In this document: positions 1 to 13,534 of the stretch, one piece after another
How positions within the stretch are numbered: the stretch's first letter is position 1
Layout of the letters: each line of letters begins with the position of its first letter
Source: Akebia trifoliata
Taxonomy: Eukaryota; Streptophyta; Magnoliopsida; Ranunculales; Lardizabalaceae
Assembly: GCA_017979445.1 (NCBI GenBank)
Contig: CM030716.1
Span: 11,931,276 to 11,995,275 of the forward strand
Reading direction: 5' to 3'
DNA length: 64,000 bases
Position numbers and translations under genes: made by a program
The notes under the pieces: generated by a model
Seen by the model: only the letters and a program-made list of their open reading frames with translations
What the model was told of the DNA's origin: nothing
Database searches by the model: none

Positions 1-305
1 ACCTAACCCGGAGTCAGATCTCGGAATCAGAGAAACGGATTAGATATTCGAGCTCCGAAATATAAGAGATCTAATTGAAGTATCATTCGCTATAATGACA
101 TCGTAAGGTTAATGTATTAACTAATGTTCTACTAAATGTAATCTCTTGTATTATATTTACTTTATTGCAACATGTCAATGTTAAATTATAAAATCTGTTT
201 ACATTTAAAATAAAGCATTACTATTTATTGATGTGCATACTTTATTGTCATGTGTCATGTTCTGTTTATAAGGGTTGAATACAGTTCATAAATTATACAT
301 TAAAC

Positions 306-328
306 AATAATAATAATAATAATAATAA
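306..328. repeat. (TAA)n microsatellite
   Basis: A run of about seven TAA units in AT-rich DNA. Nothing else is recognisable in positions 1-750. Confidence 0.8.
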
Positions 329-751
329 ATCCCCCAAAATGGGAATTGAAATATGGTCAATCAAAAAAATAATACACATGTCAGTGTCAGTGTCCCTAAT
401 ATTTAACAGAAAGCATTTTTGCAACTATTTTAGTATATTTTGTAATTTTGGAATGTATAGTTAATTGAAAGCACAAGGCATCCATGAGATTTAGTAGGAA
501 GTAGCTTTATGCAGCGGATAACAGCATTACATGCCACAATAGAAGCTATAATCAATCTCAGTATCTCTTATGGGCAAGTTGTAAAGCAGTTTAGCTAATC
601 AAGTGTTCTTCATATATTTAAAATAAACCAACTTGTTTGGAGGGTTGGGTACAACTTACGTGGCTTAATATGAAGAAACTTTTTATAAGCTCAAGGTTTA
701 CCGTACAAAAGCATGTGCACGTTTTGATCATTCTTATAAGAACTGGGCTAC

Positions 752-840
752 TTTTATTTTTGTGGGTAAGCTGAATTTGAACCCACAATCTCGAAGTTGC
801 ATTGCTAGACATCAATCATGTGAAATATGAGTCCAAGCCC
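752..840 (-). repeat. SINE-like, tRNA-related fragment
   Basis: On the minus strand the segment has a B-box-like GGGTTCAAATTC followed by a short A-rich stretch. It is similar to the better preserved copy at 17270-17352, which also keeps an A-box-like motif. Here the A box is degraded. It is not an intact tRNA gene. Confidence 0.4.
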
Positions 841-1367
841 TTCTATTAGCCACTCGCATACAACTTTCAAAACTAAGAAACATTGATTGCAAAATCAACA
901 CCTACAATACCCATATCCCTGAATGCGAAATGCCCTCTTCGACATAAAAAATTATATCGAATCTCAAATACAACAATAAACTCATCATACAAACAAGCCG
1001 CAAATGAGGAAAAAAATGGAATAAATTCAACATTTAAACAGTTTTATTAGGAATCATTTCTAGAGCTCAGCAACCCTAAGTTCATATTCAGATTCAGATT
1101 CGGTTCAGTAACCACATACCATTAATACCTAAATAACTAGAAACCCTAACAATATATGTTTGGCAGATGAGATGAAACAATGTAAAAAATAGAAGATTTT
1201 AATAGATTTAGTAGGAATCATTTCTAAAGCTCAAAAACCCTAATAATATATTTACAGACGCATTAAGAACATCAGCTTGATAGATCGAAATGAAAATCAC
1301 AAAATAACAAACAAACAAACAAACATCAAAACTTTAAATAAAAAATAAAAGATGAATGTTGAGGTAC

Positions 1368-1461
1368 CATCTTTGTGGGAGCTGGTGCTCTTCAATGTGT
1401 TGAGCAAAAGCGGAGATGGTGATGGAGAGGAGGAAGAAGCTATGGTTATTGCAGAAGACAT
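1368..1461 (-). CDS. possible 5' exon of an unidentified gene
   Basis: On the minus strand an ATG at 1461 opens 31 codons beginning MSSAITIASSSS, then PSPSPLLLNTLK, followed by a possible donor after GAT-G. Upstream, as transcribed, lies a CT-rich leader containing a telo-box-like ACTAGGGTTA (1491-1500), common near plant transcription starts. The Ser/Pro-rich, hydroxylated N terminus would suit an organelle-targeted or disordered start. The donor (GTACCT) is weak, and I found no matching downstream exon in 1-1350, so the rest would lie outside the window or be absent. Function unknown; it may not be a gene. Confidence 0.25.
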
Positions 1462-1741
1462 TGAAAGAGAAAGAGAGAAGAAGATCTCTCTAACCCTAGT
1501 TTTTTTTTATGGAGGTTTTCTACTTTCGATCCTCTTTTACAGTGTAGAGAGAGTGTGAGGTTTTAAAGGGGTTTTTGTTTGTTTGTTTGTATTTTTCCGG
1601 AAAAGAAGAGTGCACGAATCCAGAGAGAGATTTACCGAATCCGAGGTGAATCAATAAAAAACGCTTCTCTTGGATTTGAATTAAAATTTTAGCTACGCGC
1701 CTACGCCTATACTACATCCTTTTTTTTTTTTTTTTTTTTTT

Positions 1742-2849
1742 GTTGTGAATCTAGTGTGTGTTTGGGTGCAAGCATGTTTCTATCCTTGTTCAGGATAAGT
1801 CATTGATCGAACTTTAATTGGAATTTAGGTGTCCAAGAACAATTCAAAGTGACGAAGATCACCATATCGTGGCTGGACTTTTTTAACCTCAAGTCAGAGT
1901 TTGATCTATTTGAATACATACATAAAATCCGTTTCGATAGAAGGTAAAAAATAGTTATGAGAGAAAATAATATTTAGAAAGTAGAAAATGATCTTCTTTT
2001 ATATTTTAAAAATTAGGATTTTTACTTTTTAAAAATAATTTTTGAAAATGCATCCATACAAATTTTTTAACTTCTAAAAGTAAAAAAAACCTTATTTTTT
2101 TATGTGTATCCAAAGAGATTCGTGGAGAGAAAAAGGAGAGATTTTTTTACTATTCAATTCTACCTAGATATATTTAGTCAAATATGGTAAAGAAAACGTA
2201 TAGTTTATTTTAGCATGCAAAATATAGTTGTCTTTGACTTAGGAGACCACCAATATTTTTTTTTAAATGACTAAAGAGAGCAAACCCTTATCGCTAATTT
2301 TACCTTTGAACCAACTCCCTAAGAGTGCAATGCTTTTATTTCTTTGTGGCCAAGTAAGTTGTTTGGGAAACAGACTATTGGAAACATCTATTCCTATCAA
2401 TAAAAAAAAATACATTGGATTTCGTTCCGTTATTAAACATAATAAGTACATTGGGCATTTAGTAGGCATGCAACCTGGGCAGGTTGGAGGGTCAACCCAA
2501 GTTGTTGAACACTCAATATGATCATCGAGTTAGAGCTCATTAATTCAAGTTCGACTCAAGATTGAGCTTCTAAAATCGAGTTCAACTCGGATTAGCCCAA
2601 GTTAGATAATTTTGGGTAGGTTGGACTCATTGAGCAAACCTAATTTCATTTTGATTAACACATAAGTTTCATTTTATATCTTAAAAAATAAATACAATAT
2701 ATAAAATAAAATAAATAAAATTACTAGTAAATATATATGCATATAACCTCCAAATCCATTTATTTTTATATTATAAATCGTTTTCCTTAGTTTTACAAAT
2801 ACATTTAGAAAAAGAAAACTAATATTTAAAATAAATAAATTACAATCCA
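1742..2849. other. intergenic, no gene seen
   Basis: AT-rich DNA. Around 1930-2125 there is a degraded relative of the small element at 28931-29090: both contain TAGAAAGTAGAAAAT near one end and GTATCCAAA near the other. Short ORFs at 2263-2521 overlap on opposite strands and match no family. Confidence 0.4.
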
Positions 2850-3430
2850 CACCACATGTCATCATTGAATATCATCAAATTATCATTACAAATCACCTTT
2901 ACACCCATTCTCTTTAATCAACTCATCATATACCATTGGACATATGTTACTACCAAACTCACCCTCTCAAAATCTAACCACATAATCTCTTACACAAATC
3001 ATTTTTTGACCAAACACTCACACCCCTCAATCTTAACCCACACTCAACTTAGGAATGCATTGCCTAACCAACCCAATTGGATTTTATCCATGAATTTGGG
3101 TCAAAAGCAACCCATCCAATTTCCCTCCTCAACTTCAAAATGAAAAACATCCCATGATTAAAACTCATGTCATTTCCCCTTAACTTTTACCTTTAACCCA
3201 TCTTACCCCTAAAAGCCATCTCAAAAACTTATAAAACCCATCCCTCCCCCATAAAATTGCTCATACTTGAATCTCTTTTTTTTAAGTTTCAATCCCCCAA
3301 AAATCTAAAACTCAACTCATCACTCTACTAATCTCCATATTCCCTCACTCTCACTCTCTTCTCTAAAGACAAAAAAAAGATATAATATAAATATTTTCAT
3401 CAAGGACTCAAGAAAAAGAAAGACAAGTCC
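2850..3430 (+). repeat. LTR-like fragment, C-rich plus strand
   Basis: The plus strand is unusually poor in G and rich in CA, CT and AC. It contains CCAAACACTC, TTTGGGTCAAAA and CAACCCATC, phrases that recur in similar order on the minus strand of the LTR-like element at 60972-63005. A TATA-like TTATAAAACC (3228-3237) matches the position of the TATA-like motif there. I read it as a decayed copy of that LTR in the opposite orientation. The 95-residue ORF at 2856-3143 is then a product of composition. Confidence 0.4.
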
Positions 3431-3748
3431 AAGCTTCAAAGTGGATGTAGGAAATGATTTTCCCCTCTCTCCCATTTCCATCCCCCTCTTCTAATCTCCC
3501 CGTTTCACCTTTTCATTTTTCAATTTTTATGAAGATCTACCTGCATAAAAATGTAAGTGTTTGAAGTTTAGACAATAATAGGATCCCTCTCATAATTAAG
3601 TGACTCATATGATTTATGCCCGAAACAAAATCCCTCAAAGATTGAAGGTATAAGTAAGTTTTATTTTCATCAACTTGCTTTATTAGATTTTTTCAAAAAA
3701 TGAAAAACGACGAAATCTAAGGTTACCACCTAAGGTGGAGGAAATATG

Positions 3749-4009
3749 CACCATGTGAAAACTGAAAATTTTAACGAAAAAATTCAACGGGCCAAAGCCC
3801 ACAAATTTTAGAAAGTGAATTTTTATGGCCTACGGCCGTTGAAATTTTTTAGATCTCCAATTCGACGGCTTATAGCCATCAAATTTCTCCCATCCTCCAT
3901 TAATTTAATGAGTTCGGTCCGTCGAAAAAAAAATTGACACCTTGGTTGTTCAAATTTTATGAAATTTGACAGCCTTGGGCTGTCAAATATAAACTTTTTT
4001 CACGTTGTG
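3749..4009. mobile_element. CACTA-type MITE, degraded copy
   Basis: It begins CACCATGTGAAAACTG and ends TTTTTTCACGTTGTG, an imperfect terminal inverted repeat of the CACTACGTGAAAA type seen at 43143-43399. Inside are inverted phrases such as CAACGGGCCAAAGCCCAC and GACAGCCTTGGGCTGTC. The 3-base flanks differ (ATG and AAG), so a target duplication cannot be shown here. Confidence 0.5.
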
Positions 4010-5167
4010 AAGGTGTCTAACACTTTACCCATTTTTTAATCAGATCCCCTTACTTAGATCTTAATACCTTATTCGTACGAGACTCATTACAACAAAATTT
4101 GATTTTTCTAAAACTATTTTTTGGGTGTCCATTCACACCTTATTCTTAAAAAAATGACGGCAACTACTAATTTAAGTAGAGAAAGGATTTTCAATGAAAA
4201 ATTCATATCTACATGAAGTATAAAAAGGGATTAGAGAGGAAATAGATACAATAATGATGAGTGTGAACTAATTTTGACCTAATTTCTAAGTACAACCGTT
4301 TGAATACATATGGAAAATTATTTCCTTGGTAAATGCAACCCCCTCTCCCAGAAAAATGATTTCTTGCCTCTCAATGTTATTCTCTAATGATTATCCCACC
4401 CCTAAAATTAAGTCATAAAAACTCAATTCGACTCAGATGTCCATTGAGTCGAGTCAAGTCGACAATGCTCGTGTCAATAGTCAAATAAAAACATGTTAAA
4501 TTTATAAATATTTTTTAACATTTGTAAAAGTGTAAAAATAACAAATTTGATTTTCTTTTTCAACAGGTATATTATATATCGCCAAATAACTCAATTGAGT
4601 TTTTTTATATGACTTGATGAGTTGATTGAGCCAAGTTGACTTGATGAGTTAGTTTGAGTCACCTTAAAATTCAATTAAGTCAATTCAGCAAAGCTTGAAG
4701 TTTATTAGACGAGTTTTAAAACTATACTAAGAATCAACTCTCTTTTTTATATTTCTCAAGTGCAATCGAATGGCGAAAAATGAATTTCTTCAATATTTCA
4801 TCAATAACACTAACAAAATCACAGCTTACATTTGGTAGGAAAAAAAAGGAACAGCAATGGTTGAATTATTTGTGACAAACCTTCATAATAGGAAGATAAA
4901 ATTAAATAAATCCACAAATATAAATTAAGGGAGAAGGTATAATAATAATAATAAAATGAGGAGATATATATTCCATAACTATAATACAAAACATAAAAAT
5001 AACACAATTCCTTGGCCAATGTCTTTCCCATATTCATAAACCTTCTACATTGATCAATCTTGAATACTTGAAGAGATCCAATACAAGCTTTCAATATCCT
5101 TCAAAGACCCAACATTGGATTTGTCATCATCGATATCTATACACCTCTAACTAACATCTAGTGTAAT

Positions 5168-5380
5168 GGTAATTTTTGCTCGAGATCTTGGTTCTCTCGT
5201 GTGTAAGATCTTCTCTGGATCATCCATGTTCCTTGATACACAGAACTTCCGATGCCTAAATTAAATCTTACAGGAAATTTGGACTATTTCTCTTCAAAGA
5301 CATTCGATAAAATCTGAACGATACAGAGAAGATCCTGCACACGAGAGAATCGAGATCTCAAGGTGATCACAAAAATTGCC
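5168..5380. repeat. foldback (hairpin) element
   Basis: The left arm GGTAATTTTTGCTCGAGATC and the right arm GATCTCAAGGTGATCAC, AAAAATTGCC are imperfect inverted copies. The arms continue inward (CTCTCGTGTGTAAGATCTTC against GAAGATCCTGCACACGAGAG), leaving a loop of about 110 bases. It has no coding content. Confidence 0.55.
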
Positions 5381-6084
5381 TCTACATCTAGTTTGTCAAG
5401 AATTTATAGATATCTGAATTTAAATAATTTGAAGAGATGTATAGATATCAATGATGACAAACCAATACTTGAACTTTGATCTATATAAGTTGAAATCGTC
5501 CAATACGTAATGGAATGATGAGACTTATTCAAGAATCCGCACCACATAGATTATTATTTTTATTTTTTATAAATCAAAAGAAAAGAATATTCAAACCTTC
5601 GTAAATCAATGGGGTTTATATCATAGAAAACAAACAAACAAAAGTATTCTCACATCCGATCAATCAAGATTAAAAATATAAAAAATCTCTGAAAATATGT
5701 TTTCTTCCTAAAAGACTCTTTAACTCAAAAGACGGAATAAAAACAGGGGTAAGATGAGATAACAAAACCAAAATCACATTGAAGATGAGAAACTTTAGAA
5801 TCAAGTTTAGTGATAAACTTCGTAAACAAGTTTTAATAAAATTCTTCAACAATTCCAAAACATTTCTTCAACACCACGACACGTCTAGAAAAAATAAATG
5901 TAAGTTTGCTTAGACCCTGAATTTTTTTATATTTACAATACGTCCTTTTTATTTTCAAAATGAGACCCTTGACTACAGTCTTTCATTTTTAAACTGCTGA
6001 CCTGCCCCTTGAATTCTGTCTTCTCTTATTATTACTTTCATAAAGGCGGAGCAATGTGGTTTAAACTTAGAAAAAAGACTTTCC

Positions 6085-6400
6085 TTACTAACTTAGTAAG
6101 ATTTCCAATCTTACTAAGGATCTTTGGGCGCATATGGATTTTCACGTTTGTAATCCAACACCACATTCTTCTCGATTTCTTAAAAAAAATAAGTAAAAAA
6201 AAAAAATCTCTTTTGAGATTTATCAAAGGTATTGAAAATGGACGACTACCGATTCCCATATTTAAAATTCAATGGTGTAAAATAACTTTTGTTCTTAAAA
6301 TTTTGTCCCCTACATCCCTATGGCATTGGATCATGGTTTTGGATGCCACAATGAGAACTCACGACCCTTAGTAAGATTTGAAAGCTTACTATTTTAGACA
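6085..6400. mobile_element. TTACTAAG-type MITE, copy 1
   Basis: The left end ACTAACTTAGTAAGATTT is followed at once by its inverse AATCTTACTAAGG. The right end CCCTTAGTAAGATTTG is followed by CTTACTATTTTAG. The core shares ATGGACGACTACC and AATTTTGTCC with copies at 6955, 40085, 57285 and 59841. Two overlapping ORFs (6009-6371 plus, 6038-6259 minus) lie in the repeat and look non-genic. Confidence 0.5.
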
Positions 6401-6954
6401 GGCTAGCCGCACTCCACTTAAAAATCCCCCCTTGCACTCAATATGTAGATTGTACACCAAAAGCATTAAAAAACAACAACAACGTGCACTTCTTTCGTTA
6501 TTCTAATTCTTTTTTTATTCCTCAACCACGCCCACAAAAATTATTGTTGGTTTAAATTTTTTTACAAAAAGTAAAAAATTCATTTTTATAACTATTTGGT
6601 TGACCTCAAGTAGATGAATTGGGGATAAGTGAACCCGTTACATAACTATAGGGGACGTAAGTTCAACTGTCAAAATAGTAGGGATCGACATAGAATTATA
6701 CTATGTTAAACTTTATATGATATATGTTAATTTTAAAACATAGAAATATCTTCAATCATGTGTAAAAATAAATGTCAAGATAAATCAGTTTGGGGTACTT
6801 GCAGGTGCCCATCAGATAGAACCTAATGGTTTCGATTCCTATCGGTTCAATTCCATATTAGTCCTAGCTCTAATCGGTTTCAATAAAAAGGGAACTGGAA
6901 CCAGGGTTTTCGGTCTCGGTTCTGGTTCGATTCCAGGTACCCATTGACACCCCC

Positions 6955-7185
6955 AATGGAAATCTTACCAGGGTCTTTGGGCCCACATGGATTATCATGT
7001 CGGCAATCCAACACCACATTCTTCTAGATTTCTTAGAAAAACTCAGTTTCTTTTTTGGTTTTTTTGTCTTTAAAATATATGTTTTGAACTTCATCCAAGA
7101 TGTTGAAAATGGACAGCTACTGACTGCCAAATTTAAATTCAACAGTGTAAAAGGATTATATTTGCCTTTATTTCAATAAATTTTA
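6955..7185. mobile_element. TTACTAAG-type MITE, fragment
   Basis: It shares TCTTTGGGCCCACATGGATT, CAACACCACATTCTTCT and AAAATGGAC with the copy at 6085-6400, in the same order. Both outer ends are lost. Confidence 0.45.
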
Positions 7186-8887
7186 GGTTTTCTAATTATT
7201 GAATGTTATCTGTAATGGATTCTCCATTACAGGTCCTTTTACTGCTATTTTTTTTTCTTTTCTTTTTATAAGTGAACAAATTTTTTTGTGGTAATGGAAA
7301 TATTTTAATGGTATTCTTTCTATCCCTGTGGAAATAAAAAGGACATTTTTCTAAGTTTAATACCATGTTTATAATTATGTGCTTAATTTTTATTTTATGT
7401 TTTTGAAGGAGATTTTGATCATTTTTACGTGCGCTAGACCTTAGAAAGCTTAACAAAGATACGTGGACGATAGTTCAATGTTTGATATGGTATCTGAACT
7501 GTCGATCATCCCTATAACGACATGTCTGCATCTTGTCATATGATTTGTTACTGTTTATGACCTTTGCAAATAGGCTACTTAAATGAATACTTGTTTCCTT
7601 GGAATATTTGAACAAAGAAATGTACCAATATAGTTAGGATTCCAATTATATTAAAACTTGTATAATGTGTCTAGAACTCAATTTTAAAGGTCCTGAAGAA
7701 GAAACATCGGTGGATAAGGACCAATATAGTTGTATAATGTAACTAGAAAGATGGAAAGGTAGCTTGGACTGATCTTCTAGGGATAAGTACAATTTTTCTA
7801 GGGATATGTTCTTTTTTCTCTATGGAATCCCTACTATGTCTACGGTCTGTTTGATGGAGAACGTCAACCGTGGGTTGAGGTTAGTGTTTTCATTATTGAA
7901 CCATCTTCATATTTTCTCTCACTACCTCAACCCAAGTTCTTTTGGGTCTTCTTCTCACTCTTTTAAAACAGTCAACTTGTTCGGTCCTTTTAACTAGTGC
8001 TATAATCGACACTTTTGTTGCATAATCAAATCATCTCAATTGACTTTCTTAGTTTATCGTCTATTAGAGTTAATCATGTATGCTCTGTGGGGGCAATTGT
8101 CCTCACAGAACTTTGAGACACTCCTATATTTTTAACTAATTACATGCACCATTTGCCCCCACACCCTCACCTCCAATTTTTGGCCCCCATGCACCCTCCT
8201 TCAATTTTTTGTTGATGGCATTGCCTCTTGACCGGCCTTCTCATGTATTAATTGGAAATGACGTAAATATCATTTTCTTCAACTTCTAAACAAAAACCTC
8301 TGAATTTCTCCTTAAAATCATTCATGTTCAAGTTCTTCAACTATACAAGTACAATCAATTAATATGTTTCTTGATCGGCCAACATTTCAGCTTAATACAT
8401 CATAGTTGGTCTTATGATACTTTCTTTCTCTTTTGATTGGGATATGTTGGTCACAATCTCTGCATCCTAATGTATAATAGAATTAAGATTATGAAAATGG
8501 TCATTTTGGGGTATTTCTTGACCATCGATTTTTACTCACCATTTTACCCATGTTGGCATTACTAAAATTACTCTCTGCCTATTCTGTCTCAATTCTAATT
8601 ATTGCACCTATTTAATAGTTAATTTTATTTTAGTTCAAGTAATTAAAATATGGTTTACACAATCAAATTTGTTTAAAGAGAGGGACATTAAAACAATTTG
8701 AATTAACTTATGAAACATCTTACACACATCAATCTTCTACTTGTAATATATCCAACCACAAACCACACCAATCAGACTCCATATATAGGACTGCTGTCTT
8801 GTACATCATAAATCATAAATGAGAAGAGAATACACAATGGAATAAACTCAAGAAAAATATGAACACCAGCCAAGAATCTCTCTTGTT
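7186..8887. other. intergenic, no gene seen
   Basis: AT-rich DNA with several poly-T runs. No exon-like stretch, RNA gene or clear repeat boundary was recognised. The last ~120 bases are probably the 3' untranslated region of the gene that ends at 8888. Confidence 0.4.
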
Positions 8888-10655
8888 TTATCTCTTGTGA
8901 ATGGCGAGAATGTAAACGAGTTGTGTAACCGATAGAATAATTAAGAATGCCTCCATCGTTCGCTGCAAAACAAACAAGTACATTCAACTATAGTAACTCG
9001 GATGTCATAAATAAACATTAGAGTGAAGACGAAAGAAATCATTAGCATGGTTAAGCAAGAAGAAAGTTTGTGTCATCCTTACCAGACGTGCATTCCTGAT
9101 GCGGAGGTCGATCTCTTTACAAGCCATGCTACAAATATAAATAACAAATTAGTGAAGGAAAATGCCGTAACAAACTGTTTAGCAACTTATTCATATAAGC
9201 GCCAAGAAGTGACACTATGATGGAAGGGGGTGTCATAAAAGACTAGAAATCGAACTATTTTATGATTGAAGTGGGTGTGGAAGGTGGGATTCCAAATTTG
9301 GAGCTCATGTTGAGTGGAAGATTCATGTTACTAGTAATGCTTTAAGCCCACAACAATATGATATTATCTGCTTTGGGCCAAACCTCACACGATTTTAAAA
9401 CCAGTCCTACCATGTAGGGTCTGGTTTGTCCTTATATAGTTCAGACTCTAAACATTCTACTATCTTAGCCCCGTAATGTGACGGCTCCAGTTCAACCTCA
9501 CGCTGTCTCTGCAGCCCTTTCTACATCCAGTCAGTAACGCACTAACAGGGTCGTGGCAGTAACTAGGACTCATTGCGTGAGCTACTAATACTAAATGGCC
9601 TCAATAACACTAAGGATTGTGTGATCAACTGAGTTGGATCATTTATTTTATGGATTATTTGATGTTAAAGAAGGGAGGACATGGGCTTAAAGAAACAGAA
9701 GAAGAGTAATGTATATGTTGACTGGCAGCTTACCCCATAGCAAGGAGAGTAAGAGTCCAGGCAATTATGGCGGCTGATGCTGCAGAAGGCAAGCTATCTG
9801 CATGCCAGAACCGAACGTGTTGGATCCCAGCAAGTGTCGATGCAGCACCTACGACTGAGGCGATCAATGCAAATATGACGAAGAATCCAGTGGCAGCGTT
9901 ACCCATTGGAAAGTAGATGGGTGAAAAATGAGCTGGAAGATCAAGATCTGGACCTGCAACTCTTTGAACAACATTAGTATGGTCTAGATAATAATAGTGA
10001 TGCTTATATTTACTTAATTAGCAAAATCATAAGATAATCGTAGAATGGGATTTTTTTTATTTTCCGGATCTCATAGGTGAGACCCATTGAACTACGTGTC
10101 CATCGTGAAATTATAGTTGTAGTCCAGATAGATGATAAATTAAAGGAAAGTCAATTTAAATCATTTGGTCATGTGCATTGAAGATTAGTAAAAGATCCAA
10201 AGCTTCTAAACGGGAGGATAAAAAATGACATGAATTGAGGTAATAAATTAATATAAAGAAGAAGATATGAATGTATACAAAATTCAATGGGCCATTCTCA
10301 AATGTTTGGAATAAAACTTGATAATAATGATGATTAAAGGTTTAGAATCTCATCTTGAATAATGTTTTAATCGGGAGACAAACTGAGAGTCATGACCGAA
10401 ACATCAAATGTTTTGTACTGATCTTGGTGTATGAAACTTTAAACCATAACGATGATGATTCAATTAGTTCATATCACATAAATATAATAATTAAACATTA
10501 ATGATGACAGTTAATTGTTACTTACCAATGATGAAACCATGATCGATCGCTCTGTTGATTGCCCACCCTCCAATCGATGCTACGATGACATACATGCAGA
10601 AGTTAAGGAGCAGAAGGCCAGTTGCAATGGGCTTAAACTGCATATTATTAGCCAT
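8888..10655 (-). CDS. PM19L: AWPM-19-like (PM19-like) integral membrane protein
   Basis: Exons (minus strand): 10526-10655, 9734-9953, 9083-9128 and 8888-8962, all with GT-AG introns and consistent phase, giving 156 residues ending HKR-stop. The protein starts MANNMQFKPIATG. It has four hydrophobic segments, about residues 12-30, 62-84, 101-118 and 137-153. Family-typical parts are GGWAINRAI (29-37), HFSPIYFPMGNAATGFFV (52-69), ASTLAGIQHVRFWHADS (81-97) and ACKEIDLRIRNARLRT (119-134). AWPM-19 proteins are small four-helix plasma-membrane proteins linked to abscisic acid, cold and seed dehydration; a rice member (OsPM1) is reported to import ABA. Length and residues look normal, so I regard it as intact. 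The ATG was chosen because it matches the family start and has no competing upstream in-frame codon. A TATA-like box lies about 60 bases upstream. Confidence 0.92.
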
Positions 10656-10712
10656 TAGAAATAATATATGGGTTGAGAAGATGAAGAGATATGAATTAAG
10701 AAGGCATGGGTT

Positions 10713-10721
10713 CTTTTATAC
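10713..10721 (-). promoter_or_regulatory. TATA-like box of the AWPM-19-like gene
   Basis: The minus strand reads GTATAAAAG about 60 bases upstream of the ATG at 10655, which would leave a short leader of roughly 30 bases. Confidence 0.4.
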
Positions 10722-12394
10722 AAAGACATGTATGACGGAATAATTGGGTTTGGTTCTTTTCTTGGAGGGTTGTAAAGGTTTGATTTGATCCTTGAAACTC
10801 AAGGCAAGGATCAGACGACGGATGCTTACTTCTATTTCCTTTCTGTGATATATTCTTCATTCTCACATACTTTTTTCTTTCTTTAGTTTGTTTTCTCTCC
10901 TAAAAACACAAAAAAGCAATATTCTGTATACATGTTTTAAAACCTACTGAGTCGACTTGACTCGACGCAATTGTATTTCGAGTTGACTTAGTATTAAAAC
11001 TCATTTGAATTAACTCAGAAATCGATACTACGGACTCGGAGATTCGGTGATATGATTAGGAATTATGCCAAGTTGTATAAAATGGGTAGTTCTTATTGCA
11101 CACACCATTTGACATAAGTGCACTTTTATTATGAGCGCACCTTAACAAGTTATAACAACTTACTATATTGATGTAGACAGGCTCGTTGATACTTTTTTCA
11201 ATACCTATGATCGAGTTAAGATGTGTCGAAAAAAGAAATCAGCAACATTGACTGAGTCAAATTAATTTGATCGACTCAACTCAATATTTGACCGGCCCTC
11301 AAGACGTAGTCCAACTTCTTTTAGGACTCTTTCTTTTATTGAGTTTCTATTTCAATTTTTTTTTTTTAAATTCTTTTTCTAGTTAATTTTTATTTCAACT
11401 TTAAGAAATTTCTAATTTGTCCTTTGTTTCTATTTTTTTCCTAAAATTTATTTTTATTTTTTAAATTATAATTAAAAGTATGTTATAAATAGAGTAAGAA
11501 ATTACTTTTTAATATTTTAGAAGATTTTTAAGTTGTTATGAAAAAGTTATCTATATAAGGAGTTCCAATAAACAAATTTAGTAATTTTTTTTATTTTTTT
11601 TAAGATTGATTAATAAAAGAAAAAAGAAGAGACTTCTTTTCTCTTTTTTTTTGTTTTTTTAGTATAAGAGCCCGATATGGATTCTTAATTTTAATGTTTA
11701 CAATTGATTTCCATCAATCTTAAACCTAGATTGAAGTTTCTAGTCTGCTTTGCTCGACATAGAGATTCTTCATAACTCCTAGTTCTTGGGATTTCACCCT
11801 AAAACTAGATTTTTAACATAAATTCTAAATTTATGTGTTCTACCCTATATCAATATGCACCTTACCTATTACGTACACCTACTCATATACTCTTTGAATA
11901 CTCGAATTCATGTTTTTATTATCGTCTTCATCTTCCCTATTAGCAAACAAACCACTATTACCTACCCGTCTTCCCTTCTTTGCAACAAAATGACCATTTC
12001 ATCTTCTTTTCTATTTTTTATTATCTTAGATTGAAAACGAGCTTAGAACAATAGAAGCCAATGCTAGAAAAAATACCTAAAAAAATTGGTTTGTGTCGAT
12101 AGGTGTCATTTGACATGACTTCAACCAAGTTGGATGTCGCTCATTGACATAAAGTGATTTCCAAGCAATTGTTTGTGTCGATAGGTGACATCTATGGACA
12201 AGCTCATATTGACACGACCTATTACATGTGAACACAGACAATTACACATCTACATTCCAACATGTTCTTGTCTCGATCATTTTAGCATTACTTCATTGAG
12301 TTTGTTTTGAGTTCTTCGTGTTCACTCTTCCATTTGTATTGGAATCATTGAGTTCAATGGTAAATCCATAGAAAGCAAGAGAGAGTTTTCGTTA
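10722..12394. other. intergenic, no gene seen
   Basis: It opens with the presumed promoter of the AWPM-19-like gene. Positions 10948-11290 are rich in short GAGTCGA/TCGACTC words. The rest is AT-rich with T runs (for example 11360-11370). No ORF or repeat boundary is convincing. Confidence 0.4.
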
Positions 12395-12930
12395 TAAACA
12401 AGAGGTTAGGTCTTTTTGTTTGAAAGTGGTTGGTGCGCCTATTGAGTATTGGGGGGAATAAAAGTGAATTTTATTATTATTACAATTACGCAAATGGTAG
12501 GTGGAAATAATCCAAGCCCTATATAAGACATGTAATTTGACTAGCACAAGTCCACTCCCGAGATTTTGGATTTCAAAACTGTTGAGTGTATATTCTCCTC
12601 CACTCTTGGGTGCATCAACTAAGTCTCGTGACCCTCTTATATTCATAGTCTCCCTCTCTCTAACAAATCGGTCTTTTGGATCATAACCCTTCTAAGTCAT
12701 GTGACCCTCTTATATTCATAGTTATCCCTCTCCTCAACATATTGGTCATTTGGAGTTACTGGTTGGTTAAGTTTTTATCAAAGCGCTAGGTATAGGTCAC
12801 AGGTTCGATTCCTATTCCTCCACTTGGGTGCATCATACGCCAACTAAGTCTTGTGACCTACTTATATTCATAGTTCTCCCTCTTTCCAACATATCGATCT
12901 TTTGGAGTAGTTGATTGGTAAATAATTATG
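12395..12930 (+). repeat. SINE-like repeat cluster, plus orientation
   Basis: Repeated modules carry GACCCTCTTATATTCATAG, CTCCCTCTCTCTAACA and AAATCGGTCTTTTGGA. One module contains TGGTTGGTTAAG and CAGGTTCGATTCC (around 12801-12813), which resemble pol III A and B boxes. The same modules occur reversed at 13535-14070. Confidence 0.4.
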
Positions 12931-13534
12931 GTGATCATTTCTATCAAAAGTTCTAAATCATGTCTATCATATTAGAAGTTGACCTAATTTAATAGTTTAG
13001 TAGGTCAGTCTAAAATTTTCACTTTTTAAATAAATTTTTCAAGAGATTAAAAATCTTAATGAACAAACTCGCAAACATGGAGTACAAAAAGGTAAGATAG
13101 GGAGTAAGTATAGACAAAACATGGTTTTAAAACTCGGTTTGACCTCTCTTTGATGGATGAGACCGAGTTGTTTTGGACGAGTCAACTAGTCTTGGATGAG
13201 ATAAACCATTCCAACAGTTCAGATGTATCTTAAAGATCCGTAATATATTCTAGAGGTACATATTTTATCCTTATCGTTGGATCTCGCATATATATGGTTT
13301 GAATTGTGTGTGAATATATGAGTTCATGTTTCATGAGTCTATAGATTATATATATAATTTATTTTTTTTTAAATAAGTTAGATTAGAAGATGTTAGGTTA
13401 TAAAATCATATTTTATTTAGATAATATGAATTTAAATACTAAAAAATAATTATTTTAAGTAAAATATAAATATCAGCCGGGTTTTACTAACTCTAACAAG
13501 ATTTGGAAAATCTCATCCAAGTCATCTTGTTTAT

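Noticed and set aside
1352..1558. 68-residue plus-strand ORF
   Set aside because: It is the antisense of the CT-rich leader and possible exon on the minus strand, and its acidic run comes from a GA-rich tract.
6009..6371. 120-residue ORF
   Set aside because: It lies mostly within a dispersed TTACTAAG-type repeat, overlaps an ORF on the other strand and shows no domain.
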